In this document: positions 39,923 to 50,013 of the stretch, in pieces | Layout of the letters: each line of letters opens with the position of its first letter | Position numbering within the stretch: the stretch's first letter is position 1 | Assembly: GCA_036703985.1 (NCBI GenBank) | Contig: DATNQN010000067.1 | Span: 62,001 to 126,000, forward strand | Length of the DNA: 64,000 bases | Direction: 5' to 3' | Source of the DNA: Leptolyngbyaceae cyanobacterium | Lineage (GTDB): Bacteria > Cyanobacteriota > Cyanobacteriia > Cyanobacteriales > Aerosakkonemataceae | Made by a program: the position numbers and the translations under genes | The notes under the pieces: model-generated | What the model saw: only the letters and a program-made list of their open reading frames with translations | Databases searched by the model: none | Told to the model about the DNA's origin: nothing

Positions 39923-41695
39923 TTAAATTAACTTTTGCAATACTAATTCCCGGTATTGTTGGGCGAGTTCGTAATCGGGATTAATATTTAAAGCGGCTTC
40001 AAAGGCATCGAGGGCTTGGCGATCGTCTCCCAGCCCTTCTAAGGCTAAACCTTTGCCAGTCAAGACATAGACGTTATTGGGGCTGATTCTGTTCGCTCTT
40101 TCGTAGGCATCTAAGGCTTGTTGGTATTGCCTGAGATCGATCGAGACAACGCCGCGATTGTACCAAGCTTCAAAAGATTTGGGATTGAATTGAATGGCTC
40201 GATCGGTGGCAACTAAGGCATCTTGATATTGTTTTAAATGCCAAAGGGCTACGCTTTTGTTAGCTAAAATATCGGAACAAGAATTCTTGGCAGCATCGAT
40301 GATTCGGCTGTATTGTTTGGCATCCCACGGTGCGACAATTTGGTTGTCTAAAATATTAGCACAAGTCAGATTTTCCAAAGCATTTACATCGTTAAGCAGT
40401 GCTAAATTATAAGCTTTGACTGCTTCATCGTATTTTCCTAACGTGCTGAGGATTCTACCTTGATTAAACCAAGCTTGACTGTATTTTGGCTTAAATTCGA
40501 GTGCTTGTTCGACTGCTTGTTGAGCATCTTCGTATTTTTGTAAATGCCATAAAATTGCGCTTTTGTTATTCCAAGCTTCGGCAAAGTTAGGATTGATGTT
40601 AATTGCTCGATCGACAGAGGCGAGTGCTTCCTGATATTCGCCTAATCCCAGTAAGGCGTGGCTGCGTTGATTCCAAGCGCGATCGGGACTGGTATCACCC
40701 CAGACGCCATCACCCGCGATCGCATTTTCGCAAGCAGTCAGCGCTTCTTTGTAATTTTCTAATCTGTTGAGGGTGGCGCATTTATTGACGAGAGCTAATG
40801 AAGATTTAGGATTGATTTGCAGAGCTTTGTTATAAGAAGTCAGCGCTTTTTCATCTTGTCCTAATTTTTCTAACAAAATGCCTTGATTTGTCCAGGCATT
40901 GGCATCATTGGGATTGTTAGCTAAAGCGCGTTCGTAGGATGCGATCGCTTCTTCAATTTCTCCCGTTTTTGCCAAAGCTACCGCTCGATTATTCAAAGCC
41001 AGTGGTGTTTTTTCGGCAGCGATATCGCAAGTTGCGATCGCATCTTCATATCTTTGCAAATCCGAAAGTAAACCGCACTTTTCCGTCAAAGCCAAAGTAT
41101 AATCGCCGTTAATCTCCAACGCTCTCTCAAAAGAAATCAGCGCTTCTTCTTTTCGCTCTAACTTTTGCAAAATCAAACCGCGATCGTACCAAGCCACCGC
41201 CGGGGAAGCATTACCCCAATTTCCATCAATTTGCAACGCCTTTTCACAAGACGCCAGGGCTTCATCGTAATTTTCTAACTGGTATAAAGCCTCACAGCGG
41301 CGCGTCCAAGCGAGAGAATCTTTTGGCGAAAATCGCAGCAGGTAATCGTAAGATGCTACTGCTTCCGGATATTGTTTCAACTGCAAAAGAGCGTTGCTTC
41401 TAATCGACCAAAGTTCGCGGTTGTTGCTACGGGGACGAAGGGCGATCGCTTTTTCGCAAACCGCTAAAGCCTCCGCATATTTTTGTTCGCTTTCTAACAA
41501 GCGACACTGATTTACCCAAAAATTAAAATCTTTAAATTGAAAATCATTTGACGGTGCTTGTGCCAACATTTCATGGTTGACAGTAGTAGCATTACTTCCC
41601 ACACTCTCAAAATTACCGGCTGCTCTCACCGTCGAATGTACGAATATACTTAGAACAGCCGTCGTAAAACCAAGCCATTTAAAAATGCGCTTCAT
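39923..41695 (-). CDS. Exported TPR-repeat protein
   Basis: 590 residues. A signal peptide is visible (MKRIFKWLGFTTAVLSIF ... VRAAG). About 14 tetratricopeptide repeats follow, each of the type A-x-x-x-Y-D-x-A-L-x-P-x-x-x-x-A-W (for example YEDAIATCDIAAEK, YQEALASVDRAININPNFAE). TPRs bind other proteins; the partner is unknown. AGGAAG lies nine bases before the ATG. Its nearness to CIS genes may be chance. Confidence 0.85.
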   Translation of the reverse strand: MKRIFKWLGFTTAVLSIFVHSTVRAAGNFESVGSNATTVNHEMLAQAPSNDFQFKDFNFWVNQCRLLESEQKYAEALAVCEKAIALRPRSNNRELWSIRSNALLQLKQYPEAVASYDYLLRFSPKDSLAWTRRCEALYQLENYDEALASCEKALQIDGNWGNASPAVAWYDRGLILQKLERKEEALISFERALEINGDYTLALTEKCGLLSDLQRYEDAIATCDIAAEKTPLALNNRAVALAKTGEIEEAIASYERALANNPNDANAWTNQGILLEKLGQDEKALTSYNKALQINPKSSLALVNKCATLNRLENYKEALTACENAIAGDGVWGDTSPDRAWNQRSHALLGLGEYQEALASVDRAININPNFAEAWNNKSAILWHLQKYEDAQQAVEQALEFKPKYSQAWFNQGRILSTLGKYDEAVKAYNLALLNDVNALENLTCANILDNQIVAPWDAKQYSRIIDAAKNSCSDILANKSVALWHLKQYQDALVATDRAIQFNPKSFEAWYNRGVVSIDLRQYQQALDAYERANRISPNNVYVLTGKGLALEGLGDDRQALDAFEAALNINPDYELAQQYRELVLQKLI

Positions 41696-41913
41696 AAAAA
41701 TTGACTTCCTTCTGGAACCTTATCCAAGAAACAACACGAACAATACTGCTAGCAAGGACAGGAGTGCCGAAGTAAAATTCAGCGGTTAAATACCCCTTGA
41801 CAGAAATGGCTAGGGGTGAGTTTTAATCTAAATAAAACAACGATACAACAAATTTTGATTTTGGGCTGAAATTAGACAGAATATTGTTACAGTAAAAAAC
41901 TGGTGGCTGATTT

Positions 41914-43119
41914 ATGAAACTTAAAATTCTCGCAGCAGTTCTCACCCCTCTATGTTTAGCCACTGCACCGCCAGTTCATGACTCCCAAACGATTCGCCGA
42001 TTGCGGGAAACTAGAGAATGTCCTAATTGCAATTTAAGCAATGCTAACTTGGCGGGTGCTTACTTGCGAGAAGCCAACCTCCGAAGCGCCAATCTGAGTA
42101 ATGCTAACCTGGGAAATGCAGATTTGACTGGTGCTTATTTGAGAAGTGCTAACCTCCGAAGCGCCAATTTAAAAAATGCCAACCTCAGCGGAGCCGATCT
42201 CACCGATGCAGATTTAATGGGAACTGATTTAAAAGATACAAAAGTTAATTCCGATACCATGTTAGAGCGCAAATGGCGAATAGTCTGGGAAATGGTAAAT
42301 CAACCGATTGCTCGTCGAGATATGCAAAAAGCGGATTTGCAAGGAGCTAATTTAAGTAGCGTTAACTTAAGTAATTTTAATCTGGAAAATGCCAATCTCA
42401 GCGGTGCTATTCTCAAAGGTACTAATTTTCGTCAAGCGAATTTAAACAATAGCAATTTACTAGCAGCAGACTTGTCGATTGCCGATTTGAGAAATGCCAG
42501 TTTAATTGCTGCCAATTTAACCGATACTAACTTGAGCGATGCCGATCTGAGGAATGCCGATCTAAGTCAAGCGAATCTCGATCGCGCTAATTTAAATCGA
42601 GCCAAATTGCGGCAAGCAAACCTCAGCAACAGTAATCTAGCCAGCGCCGATCTAAGACAAGCTGATTTAACGGAAATTAACTTAAACGGAACCAACTTAG
42701 AACGAGCTAATTTATTTAATATCAGCCTTCGAGGTATCGATTTAAGTACTGCTAATTTAAGGGGTGCTAATCTAACAGCAGTTAACCTGAAAGATGTTAA
42801 CTTGAGAGGAATTAAACTTGCTGGTAGCAATTTAAGCCGTGCCAACTTGAGCGGTGCTGATTTCAGCGGCGCAGAATTGAGCAATACTAATTTAAAAGAA
42901 GCTAATTTAAGAAGAAGCAAATTAAATGGTGCTAACTTAAGCGATGCTGACCTCAGCAATGCTGACTTAAGTAATGCTGACCTCAGCGGTGTTAATTTAA
43001 GCGGTGCAAATCTCAGTAATGCTAACCTCAAGAGTGCAACTTTAAGTGGCATAACTTTTAGTAGCAATACCAGATTATGCAATGCCATCATGCCTGATGG
43101 TAGCAAAGGTAGGTGCTAA
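41914..43119 (+). CDS. Exported pentapeptide-repeat protein
   Basis: 401 residues. A signal peptide (MKLKILAAVLTPLCLATAPP) precedes CPNCNLSNANLAGAYL, and then nearly the whole protein is A(N/D)Lxx repeats folding as a right-handed quadrilateral beta-helix. A non-repeat break at about 108-140 (KWRIVWEMVNQPIAR) splits the helix. The tail (TRLCNAIMPDGS) is the usual end cap of cyanobacterial members. Function is not known for most of the family. Confidence 0.85.
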   Translation: MKLKILAAVLTPLCLATAPPVHDSQTIRRLRETRECPNCNLSNANLAGAYLREANLRSANLSNANLGNADLTGAYLRSANLRSANLKNANLSGADLTDADLMGTDLKDTKVNSDTMLERKWRIVWEMVNQPIARRDMQKADLQGANLSSVNLSNFNLENANLSGAILKGTNFRQANLNNSNLLAADLSIADLRNASLIAANLTDTNLSDADLRNADLSQANLDRANLNRAKLRQANLSNSNLASADLRQADLTEINLNGTNLERANLFNISLRGIDLSTANLRGANLTAVNLKDVNLRGIKLAGSNLSRANLSGADFSGAELSNTNLKEANLRRSKLNGANLSDADLSNADLSNADLSGVNLSGANLSNANLKSATLSGITFSSNTRLCNAIMPDGSKGRC

Positions 43120-43248
43120 ACAATTGAAAATTTAAAAGGCAAAATTCCCAATGATAAATTAGAAATTTCCACCGAGCTAATTGACATCAAAACCCGCTCT
43201 GGCAAGAATCTTTGGCAAACAGTTACGCAACGATCTGAGAATAGTTAA
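43120..43248 (+). pseudogene. In-frame remnant after the pentapeptide stop
   Basis: Directly after the TAA of the pentapeptide gene the same frame stays open for 42 codons: NLKGKIPNDKLEISTELIDI, KTRSGKNLWQTVTQRSEN. The LIDIKTRSGKNLW part resembles the TolB-like segment of cyclase and TPR proteins. It may be the leftover of another gene or of a longer fusion. Weakly supported. Confidence 0.3.
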
Positions 43249-43320
43249 AAAATCACGTAATTAAAACCCATTAGCCGAGTTTAGTGTAATAATTAATACC
43301 ACAGATTTTTTTCATCGCTC

Positions 43321-44550
43321 ATGAGCCATCAACCTTTTCCATCACCGTCGGTCGATCCTTTTGAACGCCTGCATATATATGACAGTTTGATGATGAATGC
43401 CAAACGGTGGTTGATGTCTCATGATTATCATCGACGCCGCCAAAATCTGCACTACCAATCTGTCAATCAACCAGGAATTGTTTGCGGATTGGGAATACAA
43501 TTAATCGAGCCGCCGGAGTCAGCATCAGCTAAGTTTAGAGACAGGCGTTGGTTGAAAATTCAACCGGGGATCGCGATCGATGTGGAAGGTAATCCAATAA
43601 TTGTCGATCGCGCAATTAATCGGGAATTTCGGATCGCGACGGAAACTCCTTTGAAAGGAACTTTGACGGTATATTTAGTAGTTAGTTACGTAGAGCCGGA
43701 AAATCCCGATCGCAAACAAGAATCGGAAACCATTAGAGAGTGGTTTAGAATTGATGAAAAAACCAGCCCTCCTACTCCGAAAGAAGTCGAAATTTGTCGG
43801 ATTGAATTTTCATCTAGCGAGGTAATTCTGCAAAGACCAAGCGATGTATTTCTACCGGGAATTAACGAACTGGATTTACGCTATCGCATCAAAGCTAAAC
43901 CAAGACCGGAAGAAGTTTGGCGGGTCGCCCAAATGCAGCATATCAACACTGATGATTGGTACGATAGCCCGATGCAAAAATTGAGCGATCGCATTACCGA
44001 AAACCTCACCTATTTAATGCAATCCGTATCAGCACTTTATCCCCATTTCCAAGGAGATAGCGAAGTGCGATCGGTTAATTTGCAAGAAGTCCACAACGAA
44101 ATTGCAGACTATGACTTGCTTTATCTAGCTGATTGGCAAATTTTACATTTAAACGAAGAAGAAATTTACAATTTAAACAACTATTTAAATAAAGGCGGCG
44201 TTATCCTAATTGAAGCCGCCACCAACAATTCTTATGTATTAGAAACCCTCCAGGATATAATTAAAGAACAATTAGAAATAACCCTTCTATCTTGGCAAGA
44301 ACTCAGCCGCAAACATCCCCTACGAACGCAACCATTTTTGTTTGCAGCAGCACCGAAAATTAACGACCGAGAAATAGAAATTTGGCATGGTGGCGGAGTA
44401 GTCCTAATCATCGGAGATTTATCATCTCACTGGGGCATAGACGACGAACTTTTACTCGATCGCAACGAAATTCGTACCGCACAAGAACTAGGCATCAACA
44501 TCATCAACTTTGCTTGGCGGCGACGACAAATCACCGAATTAATTGAATAA
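43321..44550 (+). CDS. CIS-associated protein with DUF4159-like C-terminal domain
   Basis: 409 residues, soluble. The N-terminal 200 residues (LHIYDSLMMNAKRWLMSHDY, HRRRQNLHYQSVNQPGIVCG) form a beta-rich domain that I associate with cyanobacterial CIS clusters. Residues about 245-409 are DUF4159-like (DLLYLADWQILHLNEEEIYN, LNNYLNKGGVILIEAATN, ending in a LGINIINFAWRRR helix). DUF4159 domains have a Rossmann/glutamine-amidotransferase-like fold without a known active site. It is followed after 17 bases by the Ig/WD40 membrane gene, so they are one operon. Confidence 0.65.
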   Translation: MSHQPFPSPSVDPFERLHIYDSLMMNAKRWLMSHDYHRRRQNLHYQSVNQPGIVCGLGIQLIEPPESASAKFRDRRWLKIQPGIAIDVEGNPIIVDRAINREFRIATETPLKGTLTVYLVVSYVEPENPDRKQESETIREWFRIDEKTSPPTPKEVEICRIEFSSSEVILQRPSDVFLPGINELDLRYRIKAKPRPEEVWRVAQMQHINTDDWYDSPMQKLSDRITENLTYLMQSVSALYPHFQGDSEVRSVNLQEVHNEIADYDLLYLADWQILHLNEEEIYNLNNYLNKGGVILIEAATNNSYVLETLQDIIKEQLEITLLSWQELSRKHPLRTQPFLFAAAPKINDREIEIWHGGGVVLIIGDLSSHWGIDDELLLDRNEIRTAQELGINIINFAWRRRQITELIE

Positions 44551-44567
44551 ACAGGAGATTGCTAAGA

Positions 44568-46871
44568 ATGCCAAACCTTGTTAAAGCAATTGTTTCCAAA
44601 AAACAGCTTACCTTAAGTCCCGATATTGCCGCTGACTCTGGCGATCGCAAAGTCAATCAAGATAATGAATTTGACGTAACCGTAATCAACGAAAGCAGAG
44701 AATTTGCCAGCTTTCAGCTAGAACTTTCCGCCGTCGGTACAGACCCCGATTCTAACGTTAAATGGTACACCTTAGACCCGGAAGTTTGCGTCAAAAAACC
44801 ACCAGGCGCTAGCACTAAATTCCACGTCACCATCACCAAGCCACCCATCCAAGTTTACGATACGACGATCGAATTAACCTTAAAAGTATTTTCCGTAGAA
44901 TTTTCCCACATCTACACCAGCCAGAAACTAAGCTTAACCATTCAAAAAGCCCGCAAACCGCTACGGTTATACTTACCAGTGAAAGATTTAAAAGTATATC
45001 CGGGAGACGAACTAGAAATACCCGTAATCTTATACAATTTAAGCCAAAAAGCCACCACTGTTAGACTGACTATTTCCGGTTTAAATCTCGATTGGATCGC
45101 CTCAGATAAAGAACAAAAATTTCAAATCGATGCGGGAGATTCTTACAAAACCAGTTTTTGGTGTCAACCGCCAAAAAGCCCGCAAACTATCAGCCAAAAA
45201 TATGATTTCCGCGTAGAAGCCAAATCGGAAACCGCCAGCAATCCCGCACGAGAACAAGGAACTTTAGACGTTTTACCCCAAGGAAGCGTGGAAGTAACTT
45301 GTACGCCAAAAATCCAACAAATTCCCAAATTTAAAAACTCCCCGACCGACAAACATTCCAAATTTGCCACTTACGAATTACAATTTGAAAATCGCAGTAA
45401 TTTGCCCCAAAACGTCAATATCCAAATTTCCGACCCGCAGAAAAAGCTATGCAACCTACAAATTCCTGAAGAATTATCGATGTCACCAGGAGATATCAAG
45501 CACGCTTATTTAGTATCTAAAAAACGGCGGCCTTGGTTAGGATTCAAGCGGCGATTTTTATTTGAAATATTTCCGATTTTAACTAATCCCGACCCGGCAG
45601 CACGCACTACTCCCATTAGTGCCAATCCCAGCAGCCAAATTTTAGAACTGCACGTTCTCCCGATAATTCCATTTTGGTTGCAATTGTTCGGCGGATTGTT
45701 AATCCTATTAATTATGTGGCTGCTTCGATATAATAACCCACCGATTTATCACACCCGTCCCGTCAATTCCGTGCGTTTGATCGGCATTGCCGGTACGGTA
45801 ATTAGCGGTTCCAACGACCAAACCATTCGCCGTTGGCAAGTCGATACCAGTCCTTTGCAAGATAGCAGCAAACTTAAATATCAAGGCATAATTAACAAAC
45901 GAGAAGAAACTAACAAAGGGGTGCGCGTCATCCAACAAAGACCGAAACCAGATCATATAATTGCAGCGGGATTAGAAACGGGAGAAATTCAGCTTTGGGA
46001 TGCTTTATCGGGGAAAGTCGAACAAACAATTAGTAAAAATAAACATCAAACCGATCGCGTTCTCGATTTAGATTTTACGTTTGATTCTTATTACTTATTT
46101 AGCGCTCACGGCAGCGGATATATTCGTCGTTGGAACGTAGAAAAGAAAAGCATCAGCGGCGAAGCATACCTCAAATTAGCGATCTACAGTTTAGCGATCG
46201 CGCAAAGTAATAACCCACCGACTAATCTGGTAGTAGTAGCAGGACAAAGAAACAAATTTTACTTTTGGGATTGGCAGTATAGCAGTATTTATGAAATGCG
46301 ATACCAGTGGAGAGACGGCGCGAAAACACTCGGTTATCAGCCAATCATGGGAGGTTCTGGACAGTATATCGAAAGTTTATCTACAGCCGATCGCAAAAAT
46401 TTGTTAGCATCCGCCGATAACGAAGGATATATTACTTTATGGAACATGAACCGCATCCGTCAATGTATCAGAAATAAGCAAATCGAATTAAAAGAAAAAC
46501 CCGATCGCAATTTAAAAGAAGACGGTTTGGGTAATAAATTTATTCCCTTAGAATGTAACGGCGCAATTCTCGATCAATGGCGTAACGTGCGCGACGGCAA
46601 ACCTTTCCCCGTGCGATCGGCTGTTCTCTCCCAAAATGGCTGTTATTTAGCGAGTGCGGGTGATGACGGTAGGGTGATGCTTTGGCCATTAACAAAAAAT
46701 TTGCGATCGCCAGAATATCAAAATGGCAAAATCATTGCAGAATTTGACGACATCAGGCTCAATACTATTGACATCAAAGCAATCGATAACCACCTCTTGA
46801 TTGCCACAGGTGATGATTTTAATCGAGTCAGACTTTATCGCGAGGAAGATAACCATGCAAATTGCCAATAA
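44568..46871 (+). CDS. Membrane-anchored Ig-like / WD40 protein
   Basis: 767 residues. ATG at 44568 with AGGAGA nine bases upstream; a TTG at 44559 is less likely. Residues 1-360 form three or four Ig-like sandwiches (YTLDPEVCVKKPPGASTKFH, VTITKPPIQVYDTTIELTLK). One membrane helix lies at about 365-386 (FWLQLFGGLLILLIMWLLRY). Residues 390-767 are WD40 repeats (VRLIGIAGTVISGSNDQTIR, YITLWNMNRI, GDDGRVMLWPLTKN). There is no N-terminal signal peptide. The last 17 bases overlap the next gene. Confidence 0.75.
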   Translation: MPNLVKAIVSKKQLTLSPDIAADSGDRKVNQDNEFDVTVINESREFASFQLELSAVGTDPDSNVKWYTLDPEVCVKKPPGASTKFHVTITKPPIQVYDTTIELTLKVFSVEFSHIYTSQKLSLTIQKARKPLRLYLPVKDLKVYPGDELEIPVILYNLSQKATTVRLTISGLNLDWIASDKEQKFQIDAGDSYKTSFWCQPPKSPQTISQKYDFRVEAKSETASNPAREQGTLDVLPQGSVEVTCTPKIQQIPKFKNSPTDKHSKFATYELQFENRSNLPQNVNIQISDPQKKLCNLQIPEELSMSPGDIKHAYLVSKKRRPWLGFKRRFLFEIFPILTNPDPAARTTPISANPSSQILELHVLPIIPFWLQLFGGLLILLIMWLLRYNNPPIYHTRPVNSVRLIGIAGTVISGSNDQTIRRWQVDTSPLQDSSKLKYQGIINKREETNKGVRVIQQRPKPDHIIAAGLETGEIQLWDALSGKVEQTISKNKHQTDRVLDLDFTFDSYYLFSAHGSGYIRRWNVEKKSISGEAYLKLAIYSLAIAQSNNPPTNLVVVAGQRNKFYFWDWQYSSIYEMRYQWRDGAKTLGYQPIMGGSGQYIESLSTADRKNLLASADNEGYITLWNMNRIRQCIRNKQIELKEKPDRNLKEDGLGNKFIPLECNGAILDQWRNVRDGKPFPVRSAVLSQNGCYLASAGDDGRVMLWPLTKNLRSPEYQNGKIIAEFDDIRLNTIDIKAIDNHLLIATGDDFNRVRLYREEDNHANCQ

Positions 46872-49800
46872 CCCTTTATTCATAGAAGATCTTTCCGCAG
46901 AAGCCAACCAAGTAATGCGCGGTTCCACCACCAAACGCCGCATTAAAGTAAAAAACCTTGGCGATAAAAAAGCCGATATTGATATTTGGATCGTCGCTAC
47001 CGATGAAAAATCCGATCCTTTATTGCGATGGTGTAGTTTCAGCGAACAAAATCCCCTCAAACTAGAACCGAGAGAAAGCCGAGAAGTTACCTTATACTTT
47101 GACGTACCTCACCAAGCAACACCAGGCTTTTACAATTATGAAATTTTAATCCAAGCAGAATTTGCCTATCCAGACAAAACCTTTAGTCGTCGCCAACAAC
47201 TGCGAGTTTCATTATCCGATCGCGATGCCGAATTCGGCAACGAACCGGGATTTATCATACAGCCATTCACCAGTTCTGCTAACCCCTATCCTTTAGCAGC
47301 CGGCGAAAGCCTAGAACTAAAAGTTAAAGTAGAAAACAGGTCTAAAAGAGTCGATCGATTTTATTTGGCTTGTCCCGAATTAACCCCCGATTGGTATACC
47401 ATCCACTATCCAGAAAGCTCATTACAAATACCCGGCTTAGTTAGAGAAACCGATGGTTTAGAACTCAACCCCGAACGAACTGGTGAAATTAAACTAATCT
47501 TACATCCCCCCAACCATACTCTAGCAGGTAATTATTTTCCCACGATCCGCTTAATTTCTAGTAACAAAGAAGATTTAGTACTATTAGATGTCGTATACCT
47601 GCAAGTTCTACCCAATGAAACATTAAATGTAGAACTCCATCCCCTCATCCTAAAAGTACCATCTCAAAACCAAGGATTTGAAGTAAAGTTATTAAACCAA
47701 GGCAATATCAATCGCGAAATCGCTATCTTTGCCAAAGATAAAGAAGAAATTTTCACATACACTCCCGAATTTCCCTCCGTGCGAATCTCACCAGGAGAAA
47801 CCATTTCGGTTCCTCTCAAAACTAAACCTCGCAAGTGGTGGCGTCGTCCCCTGAAAGGAAAACCCCTCGAATTTATTTTCAATGTCGAAGTTGAAAATAA
47901 TCCAGCATTACTCCTACCCGAAACCACCAAATCTCCCGCACTACCCAAGCAATTACCTCAAGGTACAGTGGTGTGGGAAACTCGTCCTTGGTGGCAATTT
48001 TGGCTGCCTCTCGCCTTATTAATTTTACTAGCTTTAGGATTAATTTCCGTAAGTGCTTTTCTATGGTGGCAGCAATATATAGTCAAACCAAAAATTAGTA
48101 AATTAGAACCTATTCAAAAAGTTTATCAAGAATTTAATAATCAACCAATTACATTAAAATTTGAAATTAATCATCGGCAATACTGGCAATTTAAGCATTG
48201 GAAATTTCAACGCTACCCCAAACTAGACAAAATAAGTATTACTCCCATCAGTCGCGAAGGTACGGGAAAAGTCATCAGTTACAACTACAACCAATTAATG
48301 AAATTATGCCAACCCCAACAAAATACTTTTAGTTGCCAAAATATTTCTACAGAAACTACTAAAGCAGGCTCATATACTTTTAAAATCGATGTTTTTCCTC
48401 AGCGTCAAAATAAACCTTCTGACTCGAAACAAACCGATACCATTATCATTGAACCAACACCTGCTTTACCCGTTCCCAAAATCATCGAATTTTCTCCTAC
48501 TAAAAAACTTTATCAAGAAACCCTGAAAGAACAGATTATTCTTAATTGGAAAATCAGTCACCCGAACCAAATTAAAAGCGTAACTTTGATTCAACAACCC
48601 AGCAACGGTTCGCCCGTGAAAACTACGTTTAATCAATGTCCGCCGCTACAACCAACAACTAGCAATGTTGCCTTGGCTTCTCCGATCGTCACTTCAGAGT
48701 TTATTATTTGTCAAGGAATCGCCACCAATGTTACGAAAGGGGGAGATTATACTTTTAAACTAGAAGTACTTTCCAAACAAGATGACAGAACCCCCGCCGA
48801 TACCAAAGAAACCGATACGATTTCAATTCAACCATTGCCACCTTTACCAGTACCGAAGATAGAAGGATTTTCCACCAGTAAACCAGTTTACGAATCTAAA
48901 GAACCCGTCGTTTTAACGTGGAAAATTCTCAATCCCAGCCAAGTTAAAGAAGTTAAAATAATCGAACAGGGAAATAATAGTTCAATTACGAAAAAAGCTT
49001 TTGATATCAAACAATGTACTCCTGAAAAACTTCAAACATCAACACCTCCACTAAATAACCAATCTTCAATTACCCCAGCCCCAGCAGTTTTGGTTTGTAA
49101 ATATACGATTCCTCCAGCCAAAGCAGGAAGCTACACTTATAAGGTAGAAGTAGTTTCCAAGCAGGATGAAAATGTACCCGTCGCTTCCAAGGAAACCGAT
49201 ACCATTAGTGTCAAACCAACACCGATCCCACCCCTTCCTCAAATTAGCGAGTTTTCCTCAACTCAACCTTTCTACGAACAAGCAAAGAATGAGGAAGTGT
49301 TACTTAATTGGACTATTAGCAATATCCAACAAATTAAAGAATTAAGATTGGTTGGTTTGGGCTTAGATGGTTCGATTGTCGTTCCGTTAAAAATATTGCC
49401 AATTAATAATAATTTACTTCCTTCAGTTCTCAGTAATTTTTGTAAAGTAAATGTTGATTTAACCTGCCAAAATGTGCCAACTGATGCCAAAAAATCAGGT
49501 GATTACGTTTTTAAACTAACGGTAATACCCAAACAAAAAATAGAAGGTTCGGAAATTACTAAAAATACAGCCACGATCGGAATCAAGCCCGTACCGCCTA
49601 AAATTATTTACCTGAAAGTTAACGGTCGCGATGTAACTACTCAGCGAAAAATTTCTTTCCCGATCGGCAAAAGAAGGGGAGAAATAAATGTTATTTTGTC
49701 TTGGAAAGTTGAAAGAGGTGAAGGTCTTAAAGTGGAGTTGCTCGGTAGCAGTGTGGAGCCAGAAGGTAGCATTTCTTATCTATTAAGTAAACCACCTAGC

Positions 49801-50013
49801 AGCCAAACAATTACTCTCAAAGTTACTAATAAAGCTGGTGAAGAAAAGAGTCAGTCAGTTGTCGTTGAAACCGTAGAATCCAATCAATCAATTCAAGTAC
49901 AACCACCTTCTAATAATTTGCCTAGAGGGACAGTTTCACCGAGTAATGCTTCTGGCACACCTTCACAACCAAGTCAATTATCTCCTATGGAATTGCCTCC
50001 TCAGCCTGATTGA
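46855..50013 (+). CDS. Membrane-anchored multi-Ig-like protein
   Basis: 1052 residues from the ATG at 46855, which has GAGGAAG upstream; a longer start at 46801 would overlap the previous gene by 71 bases. The N-terminal 370 residues hold Ig-like domains closely similar in style to the preceding protein (LFIEDLSAEANQVMRGSTTK). One membrane helix lies at about 379-404 (PLALLILLALGLISVSAFLW). Five repeats follow, each beginning PKIxxFSxxxxxYE and ending TDTIxIxP, likely Ig-like as well. The tail is Ser/Pro-rich. Together with its neighbour it could form a surface or inter-membrane scaffold. Confidence 0.75.
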   Translation: MQIANNPLFIEDLSAEANQVMRGSTTKRRIKVKNLGDKKADIDIWIVATDEKSDPLLRWCSFSEQNPLKLEPRESREVTLYFDVPHQATPGFYNYEILIQAEFAYPDKTFSRRQQLRVSLSDRDAEFGNEPGFIIQPFTSSANPYPLAAGESLELKVKVENRSKRVDRFYLACPELTPDWYTIHYPESSLQIPGLVRETDGLELNPERTGEIKLILHPPNHTLAGNYFPTIRLISSNKEDLVLLDVVYLQVLPNETLNVELHPLILKVPSQNQGFEVKLLNQGNINREIAIFAKDKEEIFTYTPEFPSVRISPGETISVPLKTKPRKWWRRPLKGKPLEFIFNVEVENNPALLLPETTKSPALPKQLPQGTVVWETRPWWQFWLPLALLILLALGLISVSAFLWWQQYIVKPKISKLEPIQKVYQEFNNQPITLKFEINHRQYWQFKHWKFQRYPKLDKISITPISREGTGKVISYNYNQLMKLCQPQQNTFSCQNISTETTKAGSYTFKIDVFPQRQNKPSDSKQTDTIIIEPTPALPVPKIIEFSPTKKLYQETLKEQIILNWKISHPNQIKSVTLIQQPSNGSPVKTTFNQCPPLQPTTSNVALASPIVTSEFIICQGIATNVTKGGDYTFKLEVLSKQDDRTPADTKETDTISIQPLPPLPVPKIEGFSTSKPVYESKEPVVLTWKILNPSQVKEVKIIEQGNNSSITKKAFDIKQCTPEKLQTSTPPLNNQSSITPAPAVLVCKYTIPPAKAGSYTYKVEVVSKQDENVPVASKETDTISVKPTPIPPLPQISEFSSTQPFYEQAKNEEVLLNWTISNIQQIKELRLVGLGLDGSIVVPLKILPINNNLLPSVLSNFCKVNVDLTCQNVPTDAKKSGDYVFKLTVIPKQKIEGSEITKNTATIGIKPVPPKIIYLKVNGRDVTTQRKISFPIGKRRGEINVILSWKVERGEGLKVELLGSSVEPEGSISYLLSKPPSSQTITLKVTNKAGEEKSQSVVVETVESNQSIQVQPPSNNLPRGTVSPSNASGTPSQPSQLSPMELPPQPD

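Noticed and set aside
42567-43106. Leftward 179-codon Leu-rich frame
   Set aside because: Complement of the pentapeptide repeats.
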